This document shows, one piece after another, positions 1-8,219 of a stretch of DNA of 64,000 nucleotides; positions within the stretch are counted from its first letter, which is position 1; each line of letters opens with the position of its first letter. Origin of the DNA: Streptomyces sp. F63 (GTDB lineage Bacteria > Actinomycetota > Actinomycetes > Streptomycetales > Streptomycetaceae); contig NZ_JAGPXX010000024.1 of NCBI RefSeq assembly GCF_018070345.1, positions 31,697-95,696 on the forward strand, in the 5' to 3' direction. The notes below the pieces were generated by a model that did no database searches, was not told the origin of the DNA, and saw only the letters and a program-made list of their open reading frames with translations. Made by a program: the position numbers and the translations under genes.

Positions 1-762
1 CGACTGGAAGGTGCGCAGCGCCGAGACCGATTCGGGCGAGTCGAGCGCCCCGGCCGCCCTGCCGTCCCGGAGGAGCGATCCGCCCGCCGACCAGACCATG
101 GGGGCGAAGCCGTAGGTGCCCCATTCGGTGGCCAGGCCGTTGCCCTCCTGGATGTCCAGGACCTTCTTGTCGGCGTCCCGGGCCGCGAGCTTCTTGAGCG
201 CGGCGGTGAACTCCTCCGCGGTCCAGGCGTCGGAGAGGCCGGTGGGGTAGTCCACCCCGGCTTCGTCCAGGAGCTTCTTGTCGGCGTAGAGACCGAGGCC
301 GGAGTCGTACATGCCGAGGCCGTACAGCTTCCGTTCGAAGGTGCCCTGGCGCCTCACGGCCTCGGTGGCGTTGGCCACGGTCGTGGCGGAGAGGTAGCGG
401 TCGGCCGGTGCCAGCTTGCCGTTGTAGACGAAGTTGGCCATGGTCGGGCCGTCGAACTCCAGAACGTCCGGGAGCTCGGCGGGGTCCGTGGTGGTGATGG
501 TCTTGGTGTAGTCGTTGCCGGGGATGAGCTTGAGCTCGGCTTTGATGTCCTTCTGCTCACTGTTGAAGGACTTCACGGCGTTCTGGAGGGCCTTGTCCTC
601 GGCGGCCTGGCCCTGGTGGGCCCAGACGGTGATCGTGCCCTTGCCGCTGCCCGCCTCGGTCTCCGTCCCGCCTCCGCCCCCTCCGCACGCGGACGTCGCA
701 GCGAGCGGCAGGACCAGGAGCAGGGCTAGCCCGGCCCTCCGGCGGTGCTGTCTTCTGATCAT
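1..762 (-). CDS. ABC transporter extracellular sugar-binding lipoprotein (partial, C-terminus outside window)
   Basis: Extracellular solute-binding protein of family 1, which captures a sugar or oligosaccharide outside the membrane for an ABC importer. Only the first 254 codons are present; the gene runs off the left edge. The start ATG follows a GGAG six to nine bases upstream. The N-terminus has an arginine-rich n-region, a Leu/Ala core and a lipobox ending AATSAC at about residue 26, then a Gly run, so it should be a lipid-anchored protein. The mature part begins with the typical ITVWAHQGQ strand and has a later WGTYGFAPMVWSAGG segment seen in maltose/multiple-sugar binding proteins. It diverges from the GH32-type gene across a spacer with LacI-type operator candidates, so a carbohydrate is the likely ligand. 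The sugar cannot be named from sequence; permease genes should lie to the left. Confidence 0.88.
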   Translation of the reverse strand, partial: MIRRQHRRRAGLALLLVLPLAATSACGGGGGGTETEAGSGKGTITVWAHQGQAAEDKALQNAVKSFNSEQKDIKAELKLIPGNDYTKTITTTDPAELPDVLEFDGPTMANFVYNGKLAPADRYLSATTVANATEAVRRQGTFERKLYGLGMYDSGLGLYADKKLLDEAGVDYPTGLSDAWTAEEFTAALKKLAARDADKKVLDIQEGNGLATEWGTYGFAPMVWSAGGSLLRDGRAAGALDSPESVSALRTFQS

Positions 763-1042
763 GACTCATCTCCATGGTTCGGCACGCGGCTCCGGGCGGA
801 GGAGCCTTCCGGTGCGCGGCGAGGGCGGCCGGAGCCGTACGGACGGACGTCCCCGCCGGGCCGGGGCCGGGGACACGCACGCGGACGCCGCGCCGGCGAC
901 GGGCCGCCGCGGGCCGGCCGCGGCCGGCCGCCGGGGTGCGCCGGGTGGCCACCCGTCCCGCTTCCGGCCGACGGCGCTCCGGTTCCGCAGAACCCCGGCC
1001 CTCGCCTGATGTGCACCAGACCGTAGGGGAAGGCACTACGGT

Positions 1043-1057
1043 GCACAAGCGTTTGCG
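1043..1057. promoter_or_regulatory. candidate LacI-family operator 1
   Basis: The stretch CAAGCGTTTG with flanking GCA and CG has the central CG and near-symmetric CAA/TTG arms typical of LacI/GalR operators. It lies between the divergent binding-protein and hydrolase genes and closely matches the site upstream of the lacI-type gene at 3632-3643. Confidence 0.6.
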
Positions 1058-1111
1058 TTCAGATTTCTCCATTGTTATCAGCAGCCCACTGGACATCCGT
1101 TCATTGCTTGA

Positions 1112-1127
1112 CGCACACGTTTGTGCA
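1112..1127. promoter_or_regulatory. candidate LacI-family operator 2
   Basis: CACACGTTTGTG is a second CA-n-n-CGTTTG element, about 69 bases from operator 1 and about 40 bases before the hydrolase start. Two sites in one spacer would suit repression of both divergent promoters. The rest of the 763-1166 spacer shows no gene. Confidence 0.5.
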
Positions 1128-1166
1128 ATCCTTTGCCCGCTTCACACCACCTGTTGGGAGATCTCC

Positions 1167-2498
1167 ATGCGCTATGCCCCGCCCGGCCTCTGCCTCAACG
1201 ACTTCGCCCTCCTGTCCGAAGGCGGTGTGCACACCCTTCTCCACCTCCAGGGGCCCTGGACGGAGGAGTTCGACGCCACGCGGATGGAGACGTCCTACGG
1301 CCGGGCGACGTCCACCGATCTGGTGCGGTGGGAGCCGCAGGGCGGCGCGTTCGGCGTGGGCCTGCCCGGCGGATTCGACGACGCGGCCGTCTGGACCATG
1401 CATCCCTTCCCGCACGAGGGCGGCCTGACCATGTACTACACGGGCGTCCGCACCGCCGTGCCGGGCGGCTGGCCCATCCAGTCGGTGGGTCTCGCACGGT
1501 CCGCCCGGCGGGACGGGACGGGCTGGCGCCGGCACGGCACCGGCCCCGTGGTGGAGGCCGACCCGCGCTGGTACCGGACCGGCGAGGGCATGGCCTGGCG
1601 GGACCCGTTCGTCGTCCGCGACGACGACGGGACGGGCTGGACCATGGTGCTCTGCGCCAGCGACACCTCCCTGCCGCAGGAGCGCAGCGGCTGCGTGGGC
1701 CTCGCCGTCTCCGCCGATCTCGTGCACTGGGAGGTCCGTCCCCCGCTGATCTCCCCGGGGGACGTGGACGAACTGGAGTGCCCCGTGCTGGAGCGGGTGG
1801 CGGACGGCTGGCTGCTCTTCGGGTGCGTCGGCGCCACCCGCCGCGTCGAGACCTGGCGGGCGCCGCGGCTCGACGGGCCCTGGGAACGGGTCGGTCCGCT
1901 GGCCCCGGCGGACGTGTACGCCCCGCGGGTCACCACGGCGCCGGACGGGCAGCGGGTCGTCCTGCACACCACTCCGCGCCGCACGGGACTGTCGGATTCG
2001 GGGGCGCCGTGCCGCGGCATGCTCGCCCAGCCCAAGGTGCTGGCGGTCCCGGCGGACGGAGTCCCCCGGCTGGAGTGGTGGAGCGGACTGGACGCCTGGC
2101 TGGGCGAGCCGGGTGACGGCCCCGCGCTGCACGCGGCCGGGGACGTGGAGGTCGCCGGCCGCACCGAGGTCGTGCTCCGCGAGGACGCTGCGGGCCCGGC
2201 GCTGCTCGTCGGCTGTGCGGGCCGGGAGATATGGGTCACCGGAGCGGGCGGGAGCCGCCTCCGGGAGACCGTGCTCGACCGGGAGCCCGGCCGGCTGCGC
2301 ATCCTGACGGTCGGCGAGTACGTGGAGGTCTACGCGGACGGGGTGTTCGTCCTGGCCGCCGCCGGCTACGCGGGCCGCCCGGTCGCCTGGCGGGCGGTCT
2401 CCGGGGGAACCGCCCGCGCGGTCCGCGTCCGCCCGGTGCGGCTGCCCGACCCGGACCGCGGGGACGTCTCGGCGGTCTGGCCCGGCCCCGTGGGCTGA
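1167..2498 (+). CDS. glycoside hydrolase family 32-like protein (beta-fructosidase type)
   Basis: A 443-residue protein with the signatures of the five-bladed propeller GH32/GH43 hydrolases, probably acting on a fructoside or related sugar. The three acidic catalytic landmarks of GH32 can be placed: LNDF near residue 12 (position of the nucleophile Asp in WMNDPNG), WRDPF near residue 148 (the RDP stabiliser) and ELECP near residue 203 (the EC acid/base). A beta-sandwich-like C-terminal part follows. The first motif is divergent, since the usual Trp-Met and Pro-Asn-Gly are missing, so the substrate may not be sucrose. No signal peptide is seen, so it should be cytoplasmic and act on the imported sugar. 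The ATG follows GGGAG eight bases upstream. It is divergent from the ABC binding protein and convergent with the LacI-type gene. Confidence 0.8.
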   Translation: MRYAPPGLCLNDFALLSEGGVHTLLHLQGPWTEEFDATRMETSYGRATSTDLVRWEPQGGAFGVGLPGGFDDAAVWTMHPFPHEGGLTMYYTGVRTAVPGGWPIQSVGLARSARRDGTGWRRHGTGPVVEADPRWYRTGEGMAWRDPFVVRDDDGTGWTMVLCASDTSLPQERSGCVGLAVSADLVHWEVRPPLISPGDVDELECPVLERVADGWLLFGCVGATRRVETWRAPRLDGPWERVGPLAPADVYAPRVTTAPDGQRVVLHTTPRRTGLSDSGAPCRGMLAQPKVLAVPADGVPRLEWWSGLDAWLGEPGDGPALHAAGDVEVAGRTEVVLREDAAGPALLVGCAGREIWVTGAGGSRLRETVLDREPGRLRILTVGEYVEVYADGVFVLAAAGYAGRPVAWRAVSGGTARAVRVRPVRLPDPDRGDVSAVWPGPVG

Positions 2499-2523
2499 AG
2501 CGGCCGGACGGCGGCCTGCCCCC

Positions 2524-3546
2524 TCAGTCCCGGTCGAGGTCCCGCGGCGGCCCGGTGGTGTCCCGGAGCACGAACCGCACCGGCATCCCGACGTACTCGG
2601 GAACCTCGCCACCGGGGTTCCGCAACTGCTCCAGCAGCAGTGCGGCCGCCTCGGCGCCCTGCGCGGCGACGGGCTGCGCCACGGTCGTGAGGCCCACGAC
2701 CTCGGCGAGCTGATGGTCGTCGAAACCGACCACGGAGACGTCCCGCGGCACACGCAACCGGTGACGGCGCAGCGCGCGCAGGGCGCCCATGGCCATCTCG
2801 TCGGACTGCGCGAAGACGGCGGTGGGCGGCCGGGAGGCGGCCAGGAGCCGCGTCATGGCCCGCTCGCCGCCCTCCACGGTGAACTCCCCGTCGGCCTCGA
2901 TCTCCGGGTCGTACTCGATACCGGCCTCCGCGAGCAGTTCCAGATAGGCCAGGCGCCGCTCGATCGGAGTGGTCCAGTGCATGGGGGCCGTGGGGCCGGT
3001 GCCGATGAGACCGATCCGGCGGTGACCGAGGTTGAGGAGGTGCCGGACGGCCAGCCGGGTGCCGGCCCGGTCGTCGATACCGACGGTGACGAAACCGGGC
3101 CGGGCACCGCCCACGATGAGCCCGAGGGGGATGCCGAGCCCGCGCAGGGCCGCGGCCTCCTCCTCGGTGGGGACCACCAGGGTCAGCAGGGCGTCGACCC
3201 GCTTGCGCACCGGCAGGTCCGCGAAGAAGCGCTCCCTGGCCTCCTCCGAGCCGACGTTGTAGAGCAGAAGGTCGTAGCCCGCTTCGCTCAGGACCCGCTC
3301 CGCCGAGTCGATGATCTGGCCGAAGAACCACCGCCCCACGTAGGGGGTGAGGACTCCGAAGGTGAGGGTGCGGCGGCTCGCCAGGCCCGCGGCGTTGCGC
3401 GAGGCCGTGTAGCCCAGCGAGGACGCCACCCGGCTGATCCGCTCGCGGACGGCGTCGGAGACGCCGGGTCTCCCGCGCAGCGCCCGGGAGACCGTCGATG
3501 CCGAGACACCGGCCGCCTTCGCGACATCCGTGATGCTCACCGTCAC
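2524..3546 (-). CDS. LacI/GalR-family transcriptional regulator
   Basis: A 340-residue repressor. Residues 4-50 form the LacI helix-turn-helix and hinge (ITDVAKAAGVSASTVSRAL, then LGYTASRNAAGLAS), and residues 60-335 form the periplasmic-binding-like effector domain (FGVLTPYVGRWFF, VVGFDDHQLAEVV). The start is a GTG with GGGAGAAGGG upstream; a GTG two codons downstream is possible. It is convergent with the GH32-like gene and is the obvious local regulator of the sugar locus. An operator-like site lies in its own upstream region, suggesting autoregulation. The effector is probably the imported sugar or a breakdown product; this is inferred from context. Confidence 0.92.
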   Translation of the reverse strand: MTVSITDVAKAAGVSASTVSRALRGRPGVSDAVRERISRVASSLGYTASRNAAGLASRRTLTFGVLTPYVGRWFFGQIIDSAERVLSEAGYDLLLYNVGSEEARERFFADLPVRKRVDALLTLVVPTEEEAAALRGLGIPLGLIVGGARPGFVTVGIDDRAGTRLAVRHLLNLGHRRIGLIGTGPTAPMHWTTPIERRLAYLELLAEAGIEYDPEIEADGEFTVEGGERAMTRLLAASRPPTAVFAQSDEMAMGALRALRRHRLRVPRDVSVVGFDDHQLAEVVGLTTVAQPVAAQGAEAAALLLEQLRNPGGEVPEYVGMPVRFVLRDTTGPPRDLDRD

Positions 3547-3631
3547 CGCCGGTTACCCTTCTCCCGCCTCCGCGGCGCGGGGGTTCTCCCTCCGCCGGAA
3601 GCCCGACACTAGTCCGGCCGGACTGCGGTGC

Positions 3632-3643
3632 GCAAGCGTTTGC
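3632..3643. promoter_or_regulatory. candidate LacI-family operator 3 (autoregulatory)
   Basis: GCAAGCGTTTGC has symmetric GCAA/TTGC arms around a central CG. It sits about 85 bases upstream of the lacI-type start and shares CAAGCGTTTG with the site at 1043-1057. Identical decamers in both promoter regions support a shared regulon. Confidence 0.6.
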
Positions 3644-3746
3644 TCCCCGGCAGGGCGGGGGAAGACGGGGGTCCGGGCGGCCCGGCCACCGGGTTCTCAC
3701 GCAAGTCGTGCGGCGGCGGGCGGAGCCGGCGTCCCGGGCCCGGACC

Positions 3747-4889
3747 TCAGCCGTGCTCCGCGTCGTCCACCCGGGCGGCGTCCGCCACGTCGGTGGACAC
3801 GGGGACGGACACCGGGCCGGCGGCCAGCCGTTCCCGGGCCCGGTCCAGCAGCCGGCGGGTGCGGGGGCACTCGCCGAGGTGCTCCCCGAGGTGCTCGCCG
3901 AGGACGTCCAGGGCCGCCGGCAGTCGGCGCGGGTCGACGTCCCGTGCCGCCAGCACCCCCGCCGTCCAGAGGACATAGCCGGTGAACAGCTCGGCGTCGT
4001 CGGTGTAGAGGGCGGCGGCGAGGTAGTCGACGAGGTGGGCGGCGTCCTCGGCGATGTGCTGGCGCTGGGTGCCGGTGAGGCCCGCGGGCTCCGGAAGGCG
4101 CCGCTCCAGACCGTCCAGCACCGCCTCGACCAGGCGCGGAGCCGCGTCCGAGACCCGGGTGTACTCGTGGTCGGCCAGGTGCGGCAGGTCGTCGACGGCC
4201 CGGTGGGCGGGGCGGGGCGGCGGCAGCGGGTCGTCGGCGAGCCGGCCGGCGGCGGAGCGGGCGTCGGGCGCCCAGGCGTCCGCGTGGAAGAGGCGCGCGT
4301 AGCGCCCGTCGGGCCCGAAGGCGGCTCCGCCGACCAGCACCGGGACCCCGGCCCCCTGGCAGGCCGTGATCGTGGCGTGTGCGGTGGGGAGCCGGGTGGC
4401 GAGCGAGCCGGACAGGGCGACGGCGTCCGGCCCCGTGCGGTGCAGATGGGCGATGAGGTGCGGGGCGGGCACCTGGGCGCCGAGGTAGTCCACGCGCCAG
4501 CCGCGCAGTTTCAGCACCTCGGCCAGCAGCCGCGCGGGCAGCGCGTGCCACTCCCCGTCCACACAGGCCACGGTGACCCGCCCGCGCGGGGACTCCGGCG
4601 GGGACGGTTCGCCGCGCTGGGCGACGGCGGCGACCACGCGGTCGTTGATGGCGGTGGCCGCGTGCTCGTCGGCCACACTCATGCGGTTCGCGGCCCACTC
4701 CACGCCGACCCTGCGCTGGACGGCGCCGATGACGTCGAGGAGCACGCTCTCCGGGTCGAGGCCCGCGTCGAGGGCGCCGAGGGCCGTCCGGGTGGCGGCG
4801 TACTCGTCCCCGTCCGTGACGGCCTCCCACAGCTCCCGCGCGTACACGGCGGGGGCCGGGTGCCGCTCCTCCGGGTCTCGTACGGTCAT
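3747..4889 (-). CDS. cobalamin-binding protein of CarH/photocobilin-like type, no DNA-binding domain
   Basis: A 380-residue cytoplasmic protein with a two-part B12-binding module. The helical cap (about 15-95) carries W65, V72, E75 and H76, an exact W-x9-EH pattern; in the light sensor CarH these residues pack over the upper face of adenosylcobalamin. The Rossmann-like domain (about 105-220) has GEWHALP at 112-118, matching the CarH GExHxxG loop with His115 as likely lower cobalt ligand but Pro in place of the final Gly, then LSGS at 159-162 and a GG pair at 187-188. Residues about 225-355 are a further all-helical domain I do not recognise. The N-terminal MerR domain of CarH is absent. The start overlaps the stop of the SpoIIE phosphatase gene by four bases (ATGA), so the two are translationally coupled. 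I infer a light or cobalamin input to the partner-switch genes upstream; a corrinoid methyl-carrier role is the alternative. Confidence 0.8.
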   Translation of the reverse strand: MTVRDPEERHPAPAVYARELWEAVTDGDEYAATRTALGALDAGLDPESVLLDVIGAVQRRVGVEWAANRMSVADEHAATAINDRVVAAVAQRGEPSPPESPRGRVTVACVDGEWHALPARLLAEVLKLRGWRVDYLGAQVPAPHLIAHLHRTGPDAVALSGSLATRLPTAHATITACQGAGVPVLVGGAAFGPDGRYARLFHADAWAPDARSAAGRLADDPLPPPRPAHRAVDDLPHLADHEYTRVSDAAPRLVEAVLDGLERRLPEPAGLTGTQRQHIAEDAAHLVDYLAAALYTDDAELFTGYVLWTAGVLAARDVDPRRLPAALDVLGEHLGEHLGECPRTRRLLDRARERLAAGPVSVPVSTDVADAARVDDAEHG

Positions 4890-6571
4890 GAGGTGCTCCC
4901 GTCCGGTCGGTGTGCCGGGCGGCCGGCGGGCGGAACCGCGCGCGGCGGCGCGATGGCGACCACGGCCATGTCATCGGAGGGGCCGGGCCCGGCCCACTCG
5001 CTCGCGAGCATCCGGACGCGCTCCACGACGGCCTCGGGCGGCAGTTCCGCGCACTCCGAGAGCGCCTGCCGCAGCCGCTCGTCACCGAACATCTCCCCGC
5101 CCAGCGGCCCGCCCCTGGCCTCGGTGATGCCATCGGTGAACAGCACGCAGGTCTCCCCCGGCGCGAGGGTGGTCCGCGCCGTGACCGTCTCGACGTCCGG
5201 AAGCGCGCCGACCAGCGTGCCGGAGGTCGCGGCCTCCTCCACCCGCCCGCCTGCCCGCACGATCAGCGGTGCCGGATGGCCGGCGCTCGTCATCCGCAGC
5301 TCCAGCCCGTCGCCGCGGCGGACGGCCGACGTCAGCACCAGGGTCGCGAACCGGGTGTTCTGCGGGGAGTTGAGCAGCGCCCCGTTGAGCAGGCTCAGCA
5401 CCTCCTGGTGGTCCCCGGCGAGCGGCAGCAGGGCCTCCAGCGTGATGCGGATCTTGCCGGCCAGTACGGCGGCCTGCAGCCCCTTGCCGCAGACATCGCC
5501 GAGGACCACCAGGAACCCCGCGTCCCCGTCGCCGTCCGGCAGCGGATGGACGTCGTAGAAGTCGCCGCCGACCTGCTCGCTGTCCGAGGACGCGCGGTAG
5601 CCGCCGGCGAACTCGACACCGCCGGCCCGGTGCAGCACCGGTGGCAGGAGTTCACGCATCAGCGTCTCGGTGATCGCGGACTGCTCGGCGTACAGCCGTG
5701 CCGCGGACAGTGCCGCCCCCGCCCGGGAGGCGAACAGCCGGAGGAAGAGCTCGCCGCGCTCCGTCAAGCGCGCCCGGCCGGGGCGCAGCAGCAGGACCAG
5801 GGCCCCGGCGGGCTTCTCCAGGGGCCCGGGAAGCGTCTTCACCAGGATCGAGTCCACCGGTCCGAACCCCGGCGGAACCACCCATGCGGGCGCCTCCCCG
5901 GGAGCGACCCACCGCGGGGGCGGCAGGGGCGCACCGCGCAGGGCCTCGGCGAGACCCGGCAGCCCGGCGAGGTCGCCGCCCGGCGCGCGGCGCACCGGAC
6001 GGCCTCCGCGCTCGCAGGAGACCACCGGCGGCAGGCGCCCGGGCCCGGCGACCACCACCAGCGCGGCGTCCGCGAAGTGCTCGGCCGCCAGGAGGGCGGT
6101 CGCCTCCGCGCAGCGTTCGGGATTCAGCGAGGCCAGCAGCAGGTTGGCGGCCTCCGCCAGGGCTTCCGTGCGTTCCCGCTCCTCGCGGAGCTCGTCGTCC
6201 AGGGCGCGGCGGCCGGTGTCGTCGACCAGCCACCACAGCACCGTACCGTCGGGGTACGGGCTGGGGTGCGCCGTGAAGAAGCGCTCCCCGATCCGGCCGC
6301 CGGCCGGGCCGTCCTCCGGGCCGTCCTCCGGGCGGCCTCCGGTGAGCCGGTCGTGCGCCTCGGCCAGCCAGGCCGGTGCGGTCTCCCGCAGCCGTGCGCC
6401 CGGCAGGACGGCGGGGCGCAGCTCCGCGGCCGCCTCGCTCACCGAGCGCACCACGCCGTCCGCGCCCACCGCCAGCACGGGGTGGGGCGCGGCCCGCCAG
6501 GCGGTGCCGAGGCCGGCACCTCCGGCGGCGGTCACCGGGTCTGCGGAACGTTCCACGGGAGCAGGGCACAC
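4886..6571 (-). CDS. PP2C/SpoIIE-family serine phosphatase with PAS and GAF domains
   Basis: A soluble sensor phosphatase of about 561 residues. A PAS-like region (about 20-110) and a GAF region (about 165-320) precede a SpoIIE domain (about 325-555) with the metal-binding motifs VGGDFYDV near 334, GDVCGKGLQAA near 357 and FTDGITEA near 480. Such enzymes dephosphorylate STAS anti-anti-sigma factors and so release sigma factors. I chose the GTG at 6571 because GAGGGG lies six to eleven bases upstream; a TTG at 6592 would add seven residues. It lies between a STAS gene and the B12-binding gene on the same strand, so its natural substrate is probably the STAS protein at 6770-7159. No histidine-kinase-like anti-sigma factor is encoded in this window. 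Confidence 0.92.
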   Translation of the reverse strand: MCPAPVERSADPVTAAGGAGLGTAWRAAPHPVLAVGADGVVRSVSEAAAELRPAVLPGARLRETAPAWLAEAHDRLTGGRPEDGPEDGPAGGRIGERFFTAHPSPYPDGTVLWWLVDDTGRRALDDELREERERTEALAEAANLLLASLNPERCAEATALLAAEHFADAALVVVAGPGRLPPVVSCERGGRPVRRAPGGDLAGLPGLAEALRGAPLPPPRWVAPGEAPAWVVPPGFGPVDSILVKTLPGPLEKPAGALVLLLRPGRARLTERGELFLRLFASRAGAALSAARLYAEQSAITETLMRELLPPVLHRAGGVEFAGGYRASSDSEQVGGDFYDVHPLPDGDGDAGFLVVLGDVCGKGLQAAVLAGKIRITLEALLPLAGDHQEVLSLLNGALLNSPQNTRFATLVLTSAVRRGDGLELRMTSAGHPAPLIVRAGGRVEEAATSGTLVGALPDVETVTARTTLAPGETCVLFTDGITEARGGPLGGEMFGDERLRQALSECAELPPEAVVERVRMLASEWAGPGPSDDMAVVAIAPPRAVPPAGRPAHRPDGSTS

Positions 6572-6769
6572 CGCGGGCCCCTCACCTCGCAACGCTGGAC
6601 GGCGGTCGGTCCCCCTACCCCGACGATCTCCCGCGCCGGACCGCGCGGCAACCGCACCGCCGCGGTCCGGCCGGTGCGGCCGGGGCAGCGGTCCCCGCCC
6701 GCGTGCCCGGCCCCTCCGTCCCCGGCGCCGTCCGCCCGTCGGTTCCGGGCCCGGCCGGTGCCGGGGCCG

Positions 6770-7159
6770 CTACTCCCCGGGCGCTTCCGGTGCGGTCCGG
6801 CCGAGTCCGGCGCGGACGGCCGCCAGGGCGTCGTCGGCACTGGCGTGGACGGGGATCAGCCGGCCGACCCCGGTGAGGTCGAGCAGGCGGCTCAGGGAGT
6901 GCGGCGGCGCGGCCAGGGTCAGTGAGCCGTCGCGTTCCCCCGCGTAGCGGAGCAGATTGATGAAGGCGTTGAGGCCGGAGGAGTCACAGAACGGCACGGG
7001 GGCCAGATCCAGGACGAGATGGCGCCGGCCGGTGTCCACCAGTTCGAGACCGCGGGACCGCAGGGCGGGGGCGGTTTCGAGATCGAGTTCCCCCTCGACG
7101 CGGAGCAGTGCCAGAGGGCCGTCGGTGTGGGGGACGCTGAGACTGAGGGGTTCGGTCAT
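6770..7159 (-). CDS. STAS-domain anti-sigma factor antagonist
   Basis: A 129-residue single-domain STAS protein of the SpoIIAA/RsbV/BldG type. The phosphorylation site PFCDSSGLNAF places the conserved Asp at 59 and the candidate phosphoserine at 60 or 61. In its dephosphorylated form such a protein binds the anti-sigma kinase and frees the sigma factor. The ATG has AGGAG repeats about 11 bases upstream. The last 15 residues are a short Gly/Pro/Ala tail. It is the first gene of the cassette, about 200 bases before the phosphatase, and that spacer is GC-rich with no gene. The partner kinase and sigma factor must be encoded elsewhere. Confidence 0.92.
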   Translation of the reverse strand: MTEPLSLSVPHTDGPLALLRVEGELDLETAPALRSRGLELVDTGRRHLVLDLAPVPFCDSSGLNAFINLLRYAGERDGSLTLAAPPHSLSRLLDLTGVGRLIPVHASADDALAAVRAGLGRTAPEAPGE

Positions 7160-7441
7160 GAGGGCACGGACTCCTACTCCTGCCGGACGGGACGACGAGC
7201 GCCGTTGTCGGCGGACGCGGAGAGGGCCCGGGCACCGGACGCGGTGCCGCCGGTTCCGGCGGCCGGGCGGGGCGGGGCGCCGGCGGCACCGCGGCGGCGG
7301 GCGGGGCCGGGGCCCGTCGCCCGCCCGGAGGCGGCCCGGGCCCGGGCGCCTCCGGGCGGTGGTATCGCGTGTTCCGCCCCTGACATGCGCCACCCCTCTT
7401 CCTCGTATGCCGCGCCCGGCGGCCGGCCGCTCGGAATGTTC

Positions 7442-7469
7442 AGCGTAGGGCCGGTGCAGACCCTTACAA
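7442..7469 (-). promoter_or_regulatory. candidate vegetative promoter for the STAS-phosphatase-B12 cassette
   Basis: Reading right to left, TTGTAA (7464-7469) and TACGCT (7442-7447) are 16 bases apart, a fair match to an HrdB-type promoter. It would give a leader of about 275 bases before the STAS gene. The rest of the gap 7160-7769 is very GC-rich and shows no gene, and I find no conserved riboswitch fold in the leader. Confidence 0.4.
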
Positions 7470-7769
7470 AAACGCGTGCGACGGGCAGAACGCCCCGCAG
7501 GACGGGAGGGAGGGCGGCCGGCCGCCGTCAGTCCCCGCGCTCCCCGGGCCAACCGCCGTACGGAAACGGGACATGGCGGAATGCTACTCTCCGCTTCCTT
7601 CGTCCGCGGGGTCCGGGAACCGGCGGACCGGGCGACGGGAGCACTGGACCGGCCGCCCGGAGCCCTTTCCCCCGGTGCGCGCTCGGCACGCCCGCGGCAC
7701 GCCCGCTCCCGGCCGGGGCCCACGCCCCACCCGGCCCCCGGGCGGTCCCGCCCCGGCCGTGCGGGCCCC

Positions 7770-8219
7770 TCAGGGCAGAATCCGCCCCGGAACGGCTCCG
7801 GCGGCCAGAAAGGCCAGCCGGCTCGGCTCCTGGTCGCCCTCCCAGTCCTCGCTCCAGCCGACGGCTCCCGCGACGACGTGGTCGCGGCGGCGCCCCTCGG
7901 CGGTCTCCAGCATCAGCACCCGGTCGTCGCGGCGGGCGTGCCCGGTCTCGGCCAGGATGAGCCGCCGCTCCTCGTCCGTGGCGCAGCGGATCACGAGCCC
8001 GCTGTAGTTGATCCCGGTCTTGACCGCCCGCACCGGTTTGAACAGCACGTCGATCCGGGACCGCCGGGTGCCGTCCCGTCCGGTGGAGCGGGCGCGCAGC
8101 AGCAGCTGGCCGTGGCTGACGGTGTAGGCCCATACGGAGAAGGCGCGATCGGAGCGGAAGAGTTCTCTGCCGGGGGTGAAGTGGCCGTCGGTGTTCAGCC
8201 ATACCTCTGAGGTCTCCAT
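7770..8219 (-). CDS. conserved hypothetical protein, 149 aa
   Basis: I do not recognise a family. The protein starts METSEVWLNTDGHF and reads as a single mixed alpha/beta domain rich in beta strands (AYTVSHGQLLLRARS, RIDVLFKPVRAV), with a C-terminal LAFLAAGAVPGRILP. There is no signal peptide or membrane segment. Codon use matches its neighbours and the reading frame is intact from ATG to stop at the observed length, so it is probably real. It is transcribed away from ctaA and towards the STAS cassette, but 610 bases separate it from the STAS gene, so membership of that operon is not supported. Confidence 0.7.
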   Translation of the reverse strand: METSEVWLNTDGHFTPGRELFRSDRAFSVWAYTVSHGQLLLRARSTGRDGTRRSRIDVLFKPVRAVKTGINYSGLVIRCATDEERRLILAETGHARRDDRVLMLETAEGRRRDHVVAGAVGWSEDWEGDQEPSRLAFLAAGAVPGRILP

